From: Cryptomeria japonica | Lineage: Eukaryota > Streptophyta > Pinopsida > Cupressales > Cupressaceae | DNA length: 64,000 nucleotides | Direction of reading: 5' to 3' | Assembly: GCF_030272615.1 (NCBI RefSeq) | Contig: NC_081410.1 | Location: forward strand, 119,224,640 to 119,288,639 | Part shown: piece after piece, positions 1 to 9,080 of the stretch | Layout: the number at the start of each line of letters is the position of its first letter | Numbering within the stretch: position 1 is the stretch's first letter | Program-made: the position numbers and the translations under genes | Notes under the pieces: generated by a model | Database searches by the model: none | Seen by the model: only the letters and a program-made list of their open reading frames with translations | What the model was told of the DNA's origin: nothing

Positions 1-193
1 ACAACTTTACTTTACAAATTTCTCTGTAAAATGGGGAATTTCCTCTCATAAACCCATTATGAACATGAACAAAACTAAAACTAAACAAGAAAATGCAAGG
101 AAAGAAATAAGAAAGAAAGACAAAAATAAAAATTACCTTGCAAAGCTAAGAAGAGATCCAAACTTGAAGAATCAATCAAACATAGAAGATGAA
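1..193. other. AT-rich noncoding sequence, host of solo LTR
   Basis: There is no coding frame here. The sequence appears to continue at 3242, directly after the solo LTR that splits it: the last five bases, ATGAA (189-193), are repeated at 3237-3241 as its target duplication. Together with 3242-5085 it may be the long untranslated leader of the gypsy relic at 5086, but no 5' LTR or primer site is visible to prove that. Confidence 0.4.
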
Positions 194-392
194 TGTAATG
201 TCCCTACTATTTAGAGATCATTAACCTGCAGAACAGATTGTTAGAACATAACAAACATATAAATATATATATAAGTAATTTAAATTGCAATCTAACTTCA
301 ATGCTTATTTAACATAATCATAATTTTTATCTAATAAAAAGGATACGAATGCCATACAAAGTATGTCCTTAGGCGGCCGTGAGGCTCATCTT

Positions 393-703
393 CTTGGAAC
401 CCCTTGGTTCCAAGATGTCCTTAGGTGGCCGTGAAGCTTGCCCTCTTGGAACCCCTTGGTTCCAAGCCCTCCAGGAAATCGAAGATGAGTTCGAATCCTG
501 TCTTGGGTGTAACCTCTTACACCCAAGCCCTCCAAGGAAGACCCTTGTCTATTCCTTGCCTTGGGTGATGCCTTCATCATCCAAGTCCTCAAAGGGGATC
601 GGCCCGACCTTGAGTCTTATCTTGGGTATAACCTCTTATACCCAAGCCAGCCAAGGATGACCCTTGCCTTACCTTGTCTTGGGTGATGCCTCCATCATCC
701 AAG
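393..703 (+). repeat. Periodic array of six CTTGG...CCAAG hairpins
   Basis: Six short inverted repeats start at 393, 445, 502, 560, 621 and 678, so the period is 52-61 bp. Each has an outer CTTGG/CCAAG stem, an inner stem that varies between units, and a 4-6 base loop. Inner pairs include GGAAC/GTTCC, GTGTAA/TTACAC, GTATAA/TTATAC and TGATG/CATCA. Stems are 8-11 bp; the units at 560 and 678 contain one G-T (G-U in RNA) pair. The array starts about 200 bp inside the LTR. A matching array sits at 23247-23521 in the related LTR. Complementarity is kept while the stem sequence changes, which suggests a selected structure in RNA or single-stranded DNA. The function is unknown. Confidence 0.85.
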
Positions 704-1302
704 TCCTCAAGGGGAATTGACCAGATCCTTCTCTTCTTGATTGAGTTTTAGTCAACCAAGCCATACATTTACATAATAGTTTCAATTCATAAACTATCCC
801 TTGTGTTAACATGAATTCTTAATGTATTCTTAATTAACATAGATATATATAATCTTCCATCTTTTACATATGCATTACATCTCTTAACATACCCTTGTCT
901 TCCTAATCTTTCTTAATACGCAAACTTATGTATACAACAATTAACAAATTATATCTTTTACCTATGTTTAGTGACTAGTGAATGCTACACATTAATTAAT
1001 ATATATACATTCACTAGACTACGATTAACATCACATATTAATGAACATTACATTTATTAATTTATATCCCTACTATTCATTGATACATATACTCGTTAAC
1101 GTATGTTAATACAAATTCATTAACATACGGTTTATACTTATTCCTTAATATCTGTAAACCACTCATTAATATGTTCATTTAAAGTATTCATTATCGTAAC
1201 ATTACATATACATTAATTACATTCATTAACCTTAACTTCTTTCATTACCTATCTATTATAATCAATATCTATATTTATAATCATTATGTTACTCCTTGTT
1301 TG

Positions 1303-1333
<31 letters not shown>

Positions 1334-1727
1334 CAGTGTTCCACGGGCGTTGGGGACGAGGGGACGAGGGGGACGCGTTTCCGGGACGGGGGGACGAGGG
1401 CCTAAATTTGGGGACGGTGGCGGGGGGGTGGCGGGGTGGTGGTGCTCATATATATACATATAGTACTTGAAAAACTAGTTTTGAAAAGATGTATAATAGT
1501 ATAACATTATAAGAATTAGATTTCAAATGAAACTATAGGAAATACCAAGATTACTTAGATTAGTAATACTAATTGCTAAATGCTAAATAAAATTTGACAA
1601 ATGAAATTGTCAAATTGGAGATTTCTCATTTCTATCATATGAAATTGACACTGCATTTCACAAAATAAAAATAAAAATAAAATCAGCCTTGTTTAACAAT
1701 ATATTTTTAAATTTTTTTCCTATTCAT

Positions 1728-1813
1728 CTCAAAATGAGATTTGATGTTGAATCTTGAGGGCAAAATGATGAATCATTTTGCCCTCAAGATTCAACATCAA
1801 ATCTCATTTTGAG
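1728..1813. repeat. Long perfect inverted repeat (42-bp arms)
   Basis: The arms 1728-1769 and 1772-1813 are perfect complements around a 2-base centre (GA). Imperfect complementarity extends outward to about 1719 and 1829. The parent hAT has the same structure at 32267-32352, just upstream of its transposase start. The hairpin therefore belongs to the family and was kept in the deletion derivative. Confidence 0.9.
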
Positions 1814-2232
1814 TCTTTAGATGAATAGGGAAAAAAAAACCAAAAATGACATAGAACAATGAAAATCAGAAAGTAAAACAAAAAAAAAACAAGAAGAAGT
1901 TGAAAAACCCTACCTTGTGCTTGAAAAATCTCTCCAAAATGTAGAAGAATCTTCTTCTTCCTCTTCTTCTTGCTTCTTCTAGCTCCTATCACGCTTGCAG
2001 TCACTTTTCTCACCCCTTCAATCAATCTTCTTCAAGTATTTCCTCCTCTTCAAGTTGCTGGAAAAAAAATCAGTTTTCCAAAATGAGAGTGAAATCCAAA
2101 ATAAACATGCTTTTGTGTTGTTTTGGGGGGTAGGGTGGGGCCCACGTCCAATTAGGGTTACCCCTTAACCCCCCCCAAAAGGCACATGTTTTAAAAAAAC
2201 TTTAAAAAGTGCCTTTTTTCGCGTGGGAACAT

Positions 2233-2420
2233 GGGCGTCTCCTCGTCCCTCGAGAGACCCCTGGACATCTCTTGAGGGACGGGGAGACGCCCAGGCGTCT
2301 CCCACGGAGACGCCTCCACGTCTCCATGTCTCCCTGGGAGACGCGGAGACGCCTCCACGTCTCGGCGGCGTTTGGGTGGCGGTGGCGGGACGGCGAGGGA
2401 CGTCGCGTCTCCGTCCCCCC
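2233..2420. repeat. hAT subterminal GAGACG/CGTCTC cluster
   Basis: I count nine copies of GAGACG or CGTCTC in both orientations in this GC- and CpG-rich stretch inside the right end of the small hAT. Subterminal hexamer clusters are the usual transposase-binding sites in hAT elements (family knowledge). The role here is inferred from position. The open frames across this stretch come from its composition and are not genes. Confidence 0.75.
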
Positions 2421-3106
2421 GTCCCCGAGACATCTTTGACGGGGGGACGCGTCCCCGTGGAACACTGATATATATATATATATATATATATATTCACTAG
2501 ATTACAATTAACATCACCTATTAACGAACCTCACACATTACTCAGTAGCTAATATTAATGAGTTTCACACATTATTATGATAATGACATTACATATTGAA
2601 TAATATACTTATATTATTTAATATAAATAAAACCTTGTATCACTTATATTATTTAATAAATAAACCTTGTATCTTACCTTACCTCCGCAAACCTCTCTCC
2701 CTTACCTTTTCTCCACCGTCCGCCCTCCTCCCCTTTTTTCCCTTATTTCCTTTCCTTTATATCTCTCAATTTGAGGGAGAGGTCACACCTCTTCATCATG
2801 TATACCCTTTGGCAAGAGACACACCCTTTCACCATTATCACCCTTTGAAAGAGTGCAACTCTTCATTATTTCTACCATTTGAAAGGGACACAACCTTTCA
2901 TAATCAAATCTGCACTTATTATTTAAATCAGATCTGCACTTCTCCTTACCAAATTATCCCCCCCTCAAATGAGGTTTTCTTCTCCCTTTTATATATCATT
3001 GTTGAGGGAGTCACAACTTTTCCTTTCATGTCTTTTGACTTTTCATTAACTTAATTAATTTTTAATGAATCATATTTAATTATATCATTTTATATTTTAA
3101 TTTTAT

Positions 3107-3231
3107 TATTATCATTTATTATTAAATTCTATTTCAAAGTGGGGATATTATTATAATTTATTATTAAATTCTATTTCAAAGTGGGAATATTATTATCATT
3201 TATTATTAAATTCTATTTCAAAGTGGGGATA
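3107..3231 (+). repeat. Three tandem 41-42 bp units near the LTR end
   Basis: Three near-identical units each contain TTCTATTTCAAAG, at 3128, 3169 and 3211, giving periods of 41 and 42 bp. The last unit runs into the LTR terminus GGGGATATTACA. The units end in similar GGGGATATTA/GGGAATATTA motifs, so the LTR tip itself seems to have been copied. Confidence 0.85.
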
Positions 3232-3241
3232 TTACAATGAA

Positions 3242-3828
3242 GCCCTTTAAATAGAATTTAAACAATGAAAAAAACTTAGCCACGCATTGTGACGATAGAA
3301 AAACCGATTTGCTATAAAAATGCCATGTAAAAATGCTAATGAAATGGTTCGAAACTGATTTCATTCATCATTAATCACAAGACAAAGCAAAAACGACTTA
3401 GGATTGTAAGCATACCTCAAAGGTGAAGGATGCATAACTCAGCAAAACACGTGACTGGTTTTTAGGGCCTTTTTTGCAAATCCGAAACCATAAATGCGCA
3501 TAAAATGGTTTGAATGGAGCTTAGAATCCAACGCATTTATGGTAGAGCCAAAAACGCCTTAGGAATAGATGGATTCAAACCCCTAAACCATAGCAAAACG
3601 CATAAATGCGTGATTCAAAAAAAACGCTTTGAAGAAGACAAATGGCGAAAAACGGTTTGAACAAATGCATGGAAAATGGGTTTGAAACCTTCAAAGTTGC
3701 AGGAAATCCACACTTGGAAGGAATCCCTAAATTTCCTCCAAAAAATTCGAACCCAAATCAGCTTGCAATGGCATGGAAGAATTTTCGGGTTTTACGAACA
3801 AAACAACAAGTTTACAAAATGTTCATAT
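3242..3828. other. Noncoding, possible retroelement leader (part 1)
   Basis: There is no supported gene. The sequence resumes on the far side of the hAT at 3829-4535. It contains dispersed AAAACG-type and CATAAATGCG motifs. It may be the long 5' leader of the gypsy relic that starts its coding frame at about 5086. Confidence 0.35.
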
Positions 3829-4535
3829 CATAGTTTTAAAACTCATGGACTCGCCACGGACTCGTGAGTCCATGGGAGCCACGAGTCGACTCGCCAAGGA
3901 CTCGCGAGGCGAGTCCTGGCGAGTCCATCTGAAAGACTCGCGAGTCTTTTGCAAGGACTTGCGTGAGTATTTTGCATGGACTCGCGAGTTTTTCAGACCG
4001 ACTCGCGCGACCCAGAAAAAAAGTCATACAAGCTTTAAAATTCAATTTTTAAAAATTTTTTTGCCTTCATTTGGCATAACTGAGGGAGTGAAAAATAAAA
4101 GAAAAATAACACCTGACGCCTTTATAAAATAATAAAAGTATTTTTGGTGATGCCCCTTGACCCCAACTTGGGGGCGCTACCCCCAAACCCCGGTCAAAAA
4201 ATATAGGGGGAAACTGCGCCGATGGAAGTAGGGAAAATTTAACCTCCGAGTCTGATTAGGCTCCATATAACAGCATAATTAGCATTGAAGAAATCTTGGT
4301 ATTATACATTTTAGAGTTGAAAGTTTGAAACTATGAGTATGTGACATTTGTAATGTTTCAATTATGGCTCTTATGCTCTCTAAATGCATTAATTTCTTTA
4401 TGTTTTTTTGTAAAACTACGGTTTTTCTTTTTGCCGAGTCCTTGCCGAGTCTTTCACGAGTCTTTCACGAGTCCGAGTCCGAGTCCAAATTTTTGGTTTG
4501 CCAAGTCCGAGGCGAGTTCGAGATTTTCAACTATG
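3829..4535. mobile_element. Non-autonomous hAT transposon, 0.7 kb, GACTCG-rich
   Basis: An exact 8-bp duplication GTTCATAT flanks the element (3821-3828 and 4536-4543), the hallmark of hAT insertion. The ends are imperfect inverted repeats: CATAGTTTTAAAACTC on the left and the complement of CATAGTTGAAAATCTCG on the right. Both subterminal regions are packed with GACTCG/CGAGTC (about 3850-4010 and 4435-4525). There is no transposase frame. A similar GACTCG-rich stretch lies at the right edge of the hAT relic (25230-25310), which hints at a related source. It was inserted into noncoding retroelement-like sequence. Confidence 0.88.
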
Positions 4536-4543
4536 GTTCATAT

Positions 4544-5085
4544 TTTTGCCTCAAGGCAAATTTCGGGTTTTTTGAAAAGAAATTACAAGTAAAATTACTT
4601 GTAATAGGGAAATAGAATTCCCTTTACAAGTGATTTCACTTAAAACATGTAAAGGGGTTTTAAAATCCCATTTACAAGTTTTATTTTAACATTATAAAAA
4701 TAACTTTAAGTTATAAAGACATGTAAAGGGGTTTTAAAATCCCATTTACATGTTTTATTTTAACTTAAAGTCAAGCTATTGGTAATGGGGGTTTTAAAAC
4801 CCCCATTACAAATTTTATACAAACTTGCAATTGGAGAAAAATTCCCCTACAAGCCTAAAAGCTTCAAGGGGGTTTTGAAAAACAAATTACCAGTTACTGG
4901 TAATCATCGAAAAATTCCCCTACATTGAAGCAAAAACATAGCAAACGGACTCGAAATGCGACGAAATTCGAAACGTAGCTTGGGGATGGATCAACGATCG
5001 ATCCAGTCCAAGGATGGGGCGAATTTCCACCTCGAGAAAAGTGCCATAGAGTAAATTTTTTTCATTTTTAAACAAAAATTTCTAG
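4544..5085. other. Noncoding leader rich in short palindromes
   Basis: There is no gene. A run of palindromes is visible: TTACAAGTAA with its complement (4584-4605), two GTAAAGGGG...CCCATTTAC hairpins (about 4640 and 4720), a perfect 28-bp palindrome (4782-4809) and TTACCAGT/ACTGGTAA near 4890. All have arms beginning GTAA or TTAC. The stretch leads straight into the gag frame at about 5086. Confidence 0.6.
4782..4809. repeat. Perfect 28-bp palindrome
   Basis: The arms GTAATGGGGGTTTT and AAAACCCCCATTAC are exact complements with no spacer. It belongs to the palindrome series at 4584-4905. Confidence 0.9.
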
Positions 5086-8064
5086 GTGATAGCTCAATTT
5101 TGGAAATCAAAAATTGAGGACAACAGAATTCCTGCTCTAGTGAAGCCATCTCCAACTCATGCCTTCTTGTATTATCTTAGAGCTCTCAACAGCGATATAG
5201 CTGTCATGGTTCAATCAATGGGTGGAGCCTCTCTACCAGGTGCATATGACATAGCCATAAGAGCAAAAAATTGTTTGATTCAGACTGGGAGGATAGCTGC
5301 AATGCTTCTCTTCCCAGAAGCTCCTACCCAACAACCCACCTTGGCTCCTATCCCCATGGCACCCGCAGGACAATCATCCACACCATCTACATCCTCCAAT
5401 GAGCTCCATGAGGTCAAGGCTCTATTGCAAAATTTTAGCAATGAGTTGGTTATGCTAAAGAGGCAACAAGCCCAACATAGCAGACCTTATCAGGCACAAA
5501 ATCAAAACTATCAGCAGAATAGGCCACCCTTTCAAGGGCAAAACCAATGGAGCAATGCCAGGGCTTTGAATAGTGTGAACCCCACAACCACAAGCAACTC
5601 AAAGGCGATAGCTCCAATGCAAAATAACCTTGCCCAAGAGCAAGATTGGTGTCAACCATGCAATCAGCCACACAACCAAGGTGCATGCCAAAATGGAGGG
5701 TTTGTCCAAACCTTAGTGGTGCAGGATGAGCTGACCACTTCTGGCCAACAATATGACCCAAATCAGCCTAGTGTTGGCACTCAGACTTACTTACAAGGGG
5801 ATTCTACCTTTGTCAATTGGCAGGAGGCAGAATTATGTGGTTTGAACCAAACAAATGGTGACTCTATGCTGCAATATACAAGGTCAAAGAAGTTAGCCAT
5901 GGAGGCTGCCTCACCTTCAACATCAGCCCAAGCTCCAACACCCAATGTAGTCGCCCATGATACAAGCCAGAGTACCATGCAAGGGAGCAAGAGGTAGGAA
6001 TAGGCCCAAGTCATCCAAAGAGCAAAAGTAGACCTTGTAGCCTCAAAGGGGCCTCTAAAGTCAGTTGGTGTTCCTTTCAACATAGTTGATCAGATGAAGA
6101 AGGCCAACCTCAACGTCACTATGTGGAAGGCCCTTTCAATCCCATCTCAAAGGGATTTGCTTAAAGAGGCACTGAAGGACGTCGATCAGTCAGATGATGA
6201 GGTAGCAGTCAACAGTAAGGCAGTCTCCACCAGTTTGGTGCAACCCAAGGAGGAAGAAGATTCAAGCAAAATCAACATGCCTCCCCCCTTCTATCTCTCC
6301 TTAATCATAGGAGATAACTTGGTTCACAACTGCATGATAGATTCAGGAGCTAGTAGCTCAGTCATGCCTAAGAGGGTAGCTGATCTTCTTGGCATAGAAT
6401 ACGAACCTGTGACCAAAGGGGTGGTCCAACTAGATGGCACTGCTATTAAGATAGTAGGGGTGGTAAAAAGTTTGAAGTTAACCTTGCATGCATGCCCTAG
6501 TTGCACTGTCTTGTAAGATGTATCAATCATCGACCTCCCTGCCTTCTTTGCCATCTGCCTGTCTAGAGACTTCACTGCCAAGATAGGTGGGTACTTGTCT
6601 TCTGATTGGTCCCACATGCTATTTCGAACAAGGTATGGTACCAAGGTCACCATAAGGGCAGAACCCATTGCCCAAAACCACATTGAGCCCTACAACCCTA
6701 GCCCTATAAACATGAATTGCACTTTGCATGAAGAGGGGGAGGAGTGTATTGTCTGTGAGCCTACCACTCTTTTGCAAGAGGTTCTTGATTGCTTGCTGGA
6801 CAAATGGGACAATGCTTTTCAATTTGATCCATTAGCTAAGACTGAAGAGACTAGGCTTGGCACCTATTGTATCCATGAAGAGGACACTCCTATCCCTAAC
6901 CTCATCAAGACACAAGGAGACTCAAAGGGGTTATGGAACATGTTTTTTGATGGTTCAAGAAACAAGAATGGTGCAAGTGTCGGTGTGATGCTTGTTTCTC
7001 CTGAGCAGGAGAAATATTTCTTCTCTTTTAGGCTTCAATTTGGTTGCACCAACAATGTCGCTGAGTATGAAGCCTTGATCCAAGGCCTCCAACTTGCACA
7101 AAGCAGAAAGATCAGATCTTTGCAAGTATTTGGAGATAGTGAGTTGGTTGTTAACCACACCCGAGCCCAAAGTGTAGCAAAAAACAACCTACTCAAATCA
7201 TACAAACACAGGGTTTGGGATTTGATTGAAGGATTCGAGGCCTTTAATATCCATAGCATTCCTAGAAGTCAGAACAAGCATGCTGATAGGCTTGCAGCGG
7301 TTGGTGCTCAATTCGACATACTAGCGCATGTTGCAAGTGAGAAGGAGATACACATCAGGCTTGTTGTGAGGACTGTTGTCCCAGACAATCAAGTAAATTG
7401 GCAAGTGTTCGAAAGCGATCAGCAAATCGTCAACTTCTTGCAAAATGAAGCAGAGTTTTATGCTAAAAATCAGCCTAAGCTGCAAGACCAATATGGGGAT
7501 CAAATCATGCAGCTCAACTCCAACAAGTTGCCTAAAGGTCTAGTTACCTTGGAAGGCATTTTCAACTCGGATGGTCAGTTGAAGAAGAAGATGAACTTGG
7601 CTGCAAAGAGGGGTGATTACAAGCCAGTTGTTGTCGCTGAAGGTAGGTCCTTAAACTTTGGCAAGGTGTGTTCCTCCACCGAGCAAGAGGCCTTTGTTGA
7701 GCTTTGCCAAAAATATGATGACATAGTTGCTTGGACCTATGAAGACTTGAAAGGTTTTGACCCTAGCTTAGCCCAGCATACTATAGAGCTAAACTCAGAT
7801 GCAAAGCCAGTTACACAAAAGCAAAGGCCAATAAACCCCAAGATTGAGCCACTAATGAGGAAGGAGTTGACCAAGCTGATAGAAGCCAATATCATCTTCC
7901 CTATCAAGCACTCCTCCTGGGTGGCCAACCTTGTCCCTGTAAGGAAGAAGAATGGGGAAATTAGGCTATGTGTAGACTTTAGGGATCTCAATAGAGCCTC
8001 CCTCGAGGATCACTATCCCCTTCCCACTATGGAGCAGATCCTCCAAAAGGTCAGTGGCTTGTAA
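5086..8064 (+). pseudogene. Ty3/gypsy gag-protease-RNase H-RT polyprotein relic
   Basis: One reading frame runs throughout, interrupted by TAG at 5995, TAG at 6007 and TAA at 6514. Order of domains: C-terminal gag (5086 to about 5350) with a Gln/Asn-rich tail; aspartic protease with the MIDSGASSSVMP motif (Asp codon at 6340); a type I RNase H with FFDGS (Asp 6949), AEYEA (Glu 7063), GDSELV (Asp 7135) and HADRLA (Asp 7285), so all four catalytic acids are present; then the N-terminal half of RT with VPVRKKNGEIRLCVDFRDLN (about 7930-7990). The RT breaks off at QKVSGL, before its catalytic YxDD motif. Gag lacks its start. No integrase or LTRs are linked. All three stops can be explained by C-to-T changes in Gln codons. 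RNase H before RT is unusual. It is most like the Tat/Athila group of plant gypsy elements by inference. Confidence 0.88.
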
Positions 8065-8370
8065 AGATTTTCATTCTTGATCCATTTTAGTTTTGAAGTG
8101 TTGAGTTGGTTCAACACCTGCCCCTGGATTGAAAAGGAAGCCGGCCTTCTCCAGAGATTCAACCCCCTTGTGCAAGGTCCCACACTTCGGGGTTGTTTCC
8201 ATTTTTCACAAGGTTGCTGAGTTGATATCTCAGCAAGGGTGCGAGGTTTTGTTATAACAGAGATATATTGAAAATTGGATTGCGGCCACAATCCAAGTGT
8301 TAGTACTGTTGTCCACTTTCCGATCAGCCTATACATGACTACAATTCTTGGGCCGCAGGTGAGTTGGATG
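8065..8370. other. Unidentified sequence after RT truncation
   Basis: Homology to the gypsy pol frame stops at about 8060 and a different sequence follows. I recognise no domain. It runs into the target duplication GTTGGATG (8363-8370) of the next element and continues after it at 8787. Confidence 0.4.
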
Positions 8371-8778
8371 CTATTTTCCACCAAGTTTTAGGAATGTGGG
8401 GACATGGGGACAGAGCAATGTGTTTTGGGGTTTGGATTTTTTGGAGCCATTTTTAAGGACAACTAGGGACAGCAAAGGGGATGACAAAGGGTATGGCTAT
8501 ATAAATATATATATGTACATTATAGAATCATTCATCATATTGACATATACATTATAGAATCCTTAAAACACAATAATCTTCATGTTATCAAACATTGGAT
8601 GCGTTCTTTTGAATAATTAGTCTATATACCTTAATGGAAATCCCAAAAAAATTCACAAAGCATGTATTGTTCAGTGTCAAACCTAAGGGAACATCCCCAA
8701 GATGTCCTCATCCTCAAGACATCCTTGGTATGGGGACATGAGCAGAAAATCCTGGGGAGATGTCCCCGTGTAATAGAG
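8371..8778. mobile_element. Non-autonomous hAT transposon (MITE-like), 0.4 kb
   Basis: The 8-bp duplication GTTGGATG is exact on both sides (8363-8370 and 8779-8786). The left end CTATTTTCCAC resembles the CTATGTTCCATGG terminus of the large hAT at 36109, and the right end, read on the minus strand, is CTCTATTACACGGGGAC. The inside of both ends carries GGGGACAT/ATGTCCCC. There is no coding frame. It is probably mobilised by transposases of the 36109-47776 family (inference). Confidence 0.78.
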
Positions 8779-8786
8779 GTTGGATG

Positions 8787-9066
8787 ACTACTTCAAACCA
8801 GTAGTTGATTACTTTATGATTGTGGCTAGTTGGTAGAGGTGATTTGATCATAGGAGATGACTCTTCAATTACTTCCATACTCATATCTCCTATATTTTTA
8901 GTGGGCTTTTAGATTGATTACCGGTGTCCTTGTATTTCCATGTTGGTTATGGTGACATCTTTTTAGGAGTAAATTGATTTTGAGTCTTGGCAGGCTCTAG
9001 GGCAGCTAGTTGTGAGTGTGTAATGTCTCGTTCTAAGAACAATGCAATATAACCACAAAATGCAAT
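8787..9066. other. Noncoding; probable truncated internal domain left of LTR
   Basis: There is no gene. The last about 50 bases (TGTAATGTCTCGTTCTAAG... to 9066) resemble the sequence at 18376-18405, next to the second LTR copy. This suggests that a further internal domain of the same minus-strand LTR element began here and was truncated. Confidence 0.45.
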
Positions 9067-9080
9067 GCTCTAATACCATT
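9067..9080 (-). other. Primer-binding-site-like sequence beside LTR
   Basis: On the minus strand the LTR end GGGGACATTACA is followed by AATGGTATTAGAGC. This matches the initiator-Met tRNA primer site TGGTATCAGAGC with one difference. It lies on the outer side of the 9081-10988 LTR, so that LTR also looks like the 5' LTR of another, truncated element to its left. Confidence 0.7.

Larger units (their letters stand above)
1334..2467. mobile_element. Non-autonomous hAT transposon, 1.13 kb (deletion derivative)
   Basis: The termini are CAGTGTTCCACGGG and its complement CCGTGGAACACTG, flanked by 8-bp ATATATAT on both sides (1326-1333 and 2468-2475); the target lies in a TA run, so this duplication alone is weak evidence. 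The same ends and internal sequence occur in the 3.7-kb hAT at 29350-33053. Here the left part runs to TCTATCATATGAA (about 1644) and then jumps to ATTGACACTGCATTTCAC, omitting the transposase gene. The GC-rich ends carry many GAGACG/CGTCTC copies, as hAT subterminal transposase-binding repeats do. It was inserted into the older solo LTR. Confidence 0.9.
194..3236 (+). mobile_element. Solo LTR of a gypsy-like retrotransposon (TGTAATGTCC...GGGGATATTACA)
   Basis: A single 3,043-bp LTR-like unit begins TGTAATGTCCCT and ends GGGGATATTACA; the two ends are imperfect inverted repeats, as LTR ends are. Perfect 5-bp target duplications ATGAA flank it (189-193 and 3237-3241). No primer site, polypurine tract or coding sequence follows, so it is a solo LTR left by recombination between two LTRs. 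About 1.1 kb of its length is a later hAT insertion (1334-2467), so the LTR proper is about 1.9 kb. It shares its first several hundred bases and its hairpin array with the solo LTR at 22196-23718, which lies on the minus strand. Confidence 0.9.

Noticed and set aside
393-703. CRISPR-like repeat array
   Set aside because: Repeats are palindromic but vary in sequence, there are no uniform spacers and the context is a plant LTR.
1309-2493. (TA)n runs as independent microsatellites
   Set aside because: They are the hAT target and its duplicated flanks, originally one TA run.
2165-2497. Several long overlapping Arg/Pro-rich ORFs on both strands
   Set aside because: They lie in the GC-rich, repeat-filled end of the hAT and are open because of composition (GAGACG repeats). 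The matching region 32700-33420 gives the same artefact.
8013-8384. Minus-strand 123-codon ORF
   Set aside because: It crosses the truncated RT boundary and the start of a hAT element, so it cannot be one gene.
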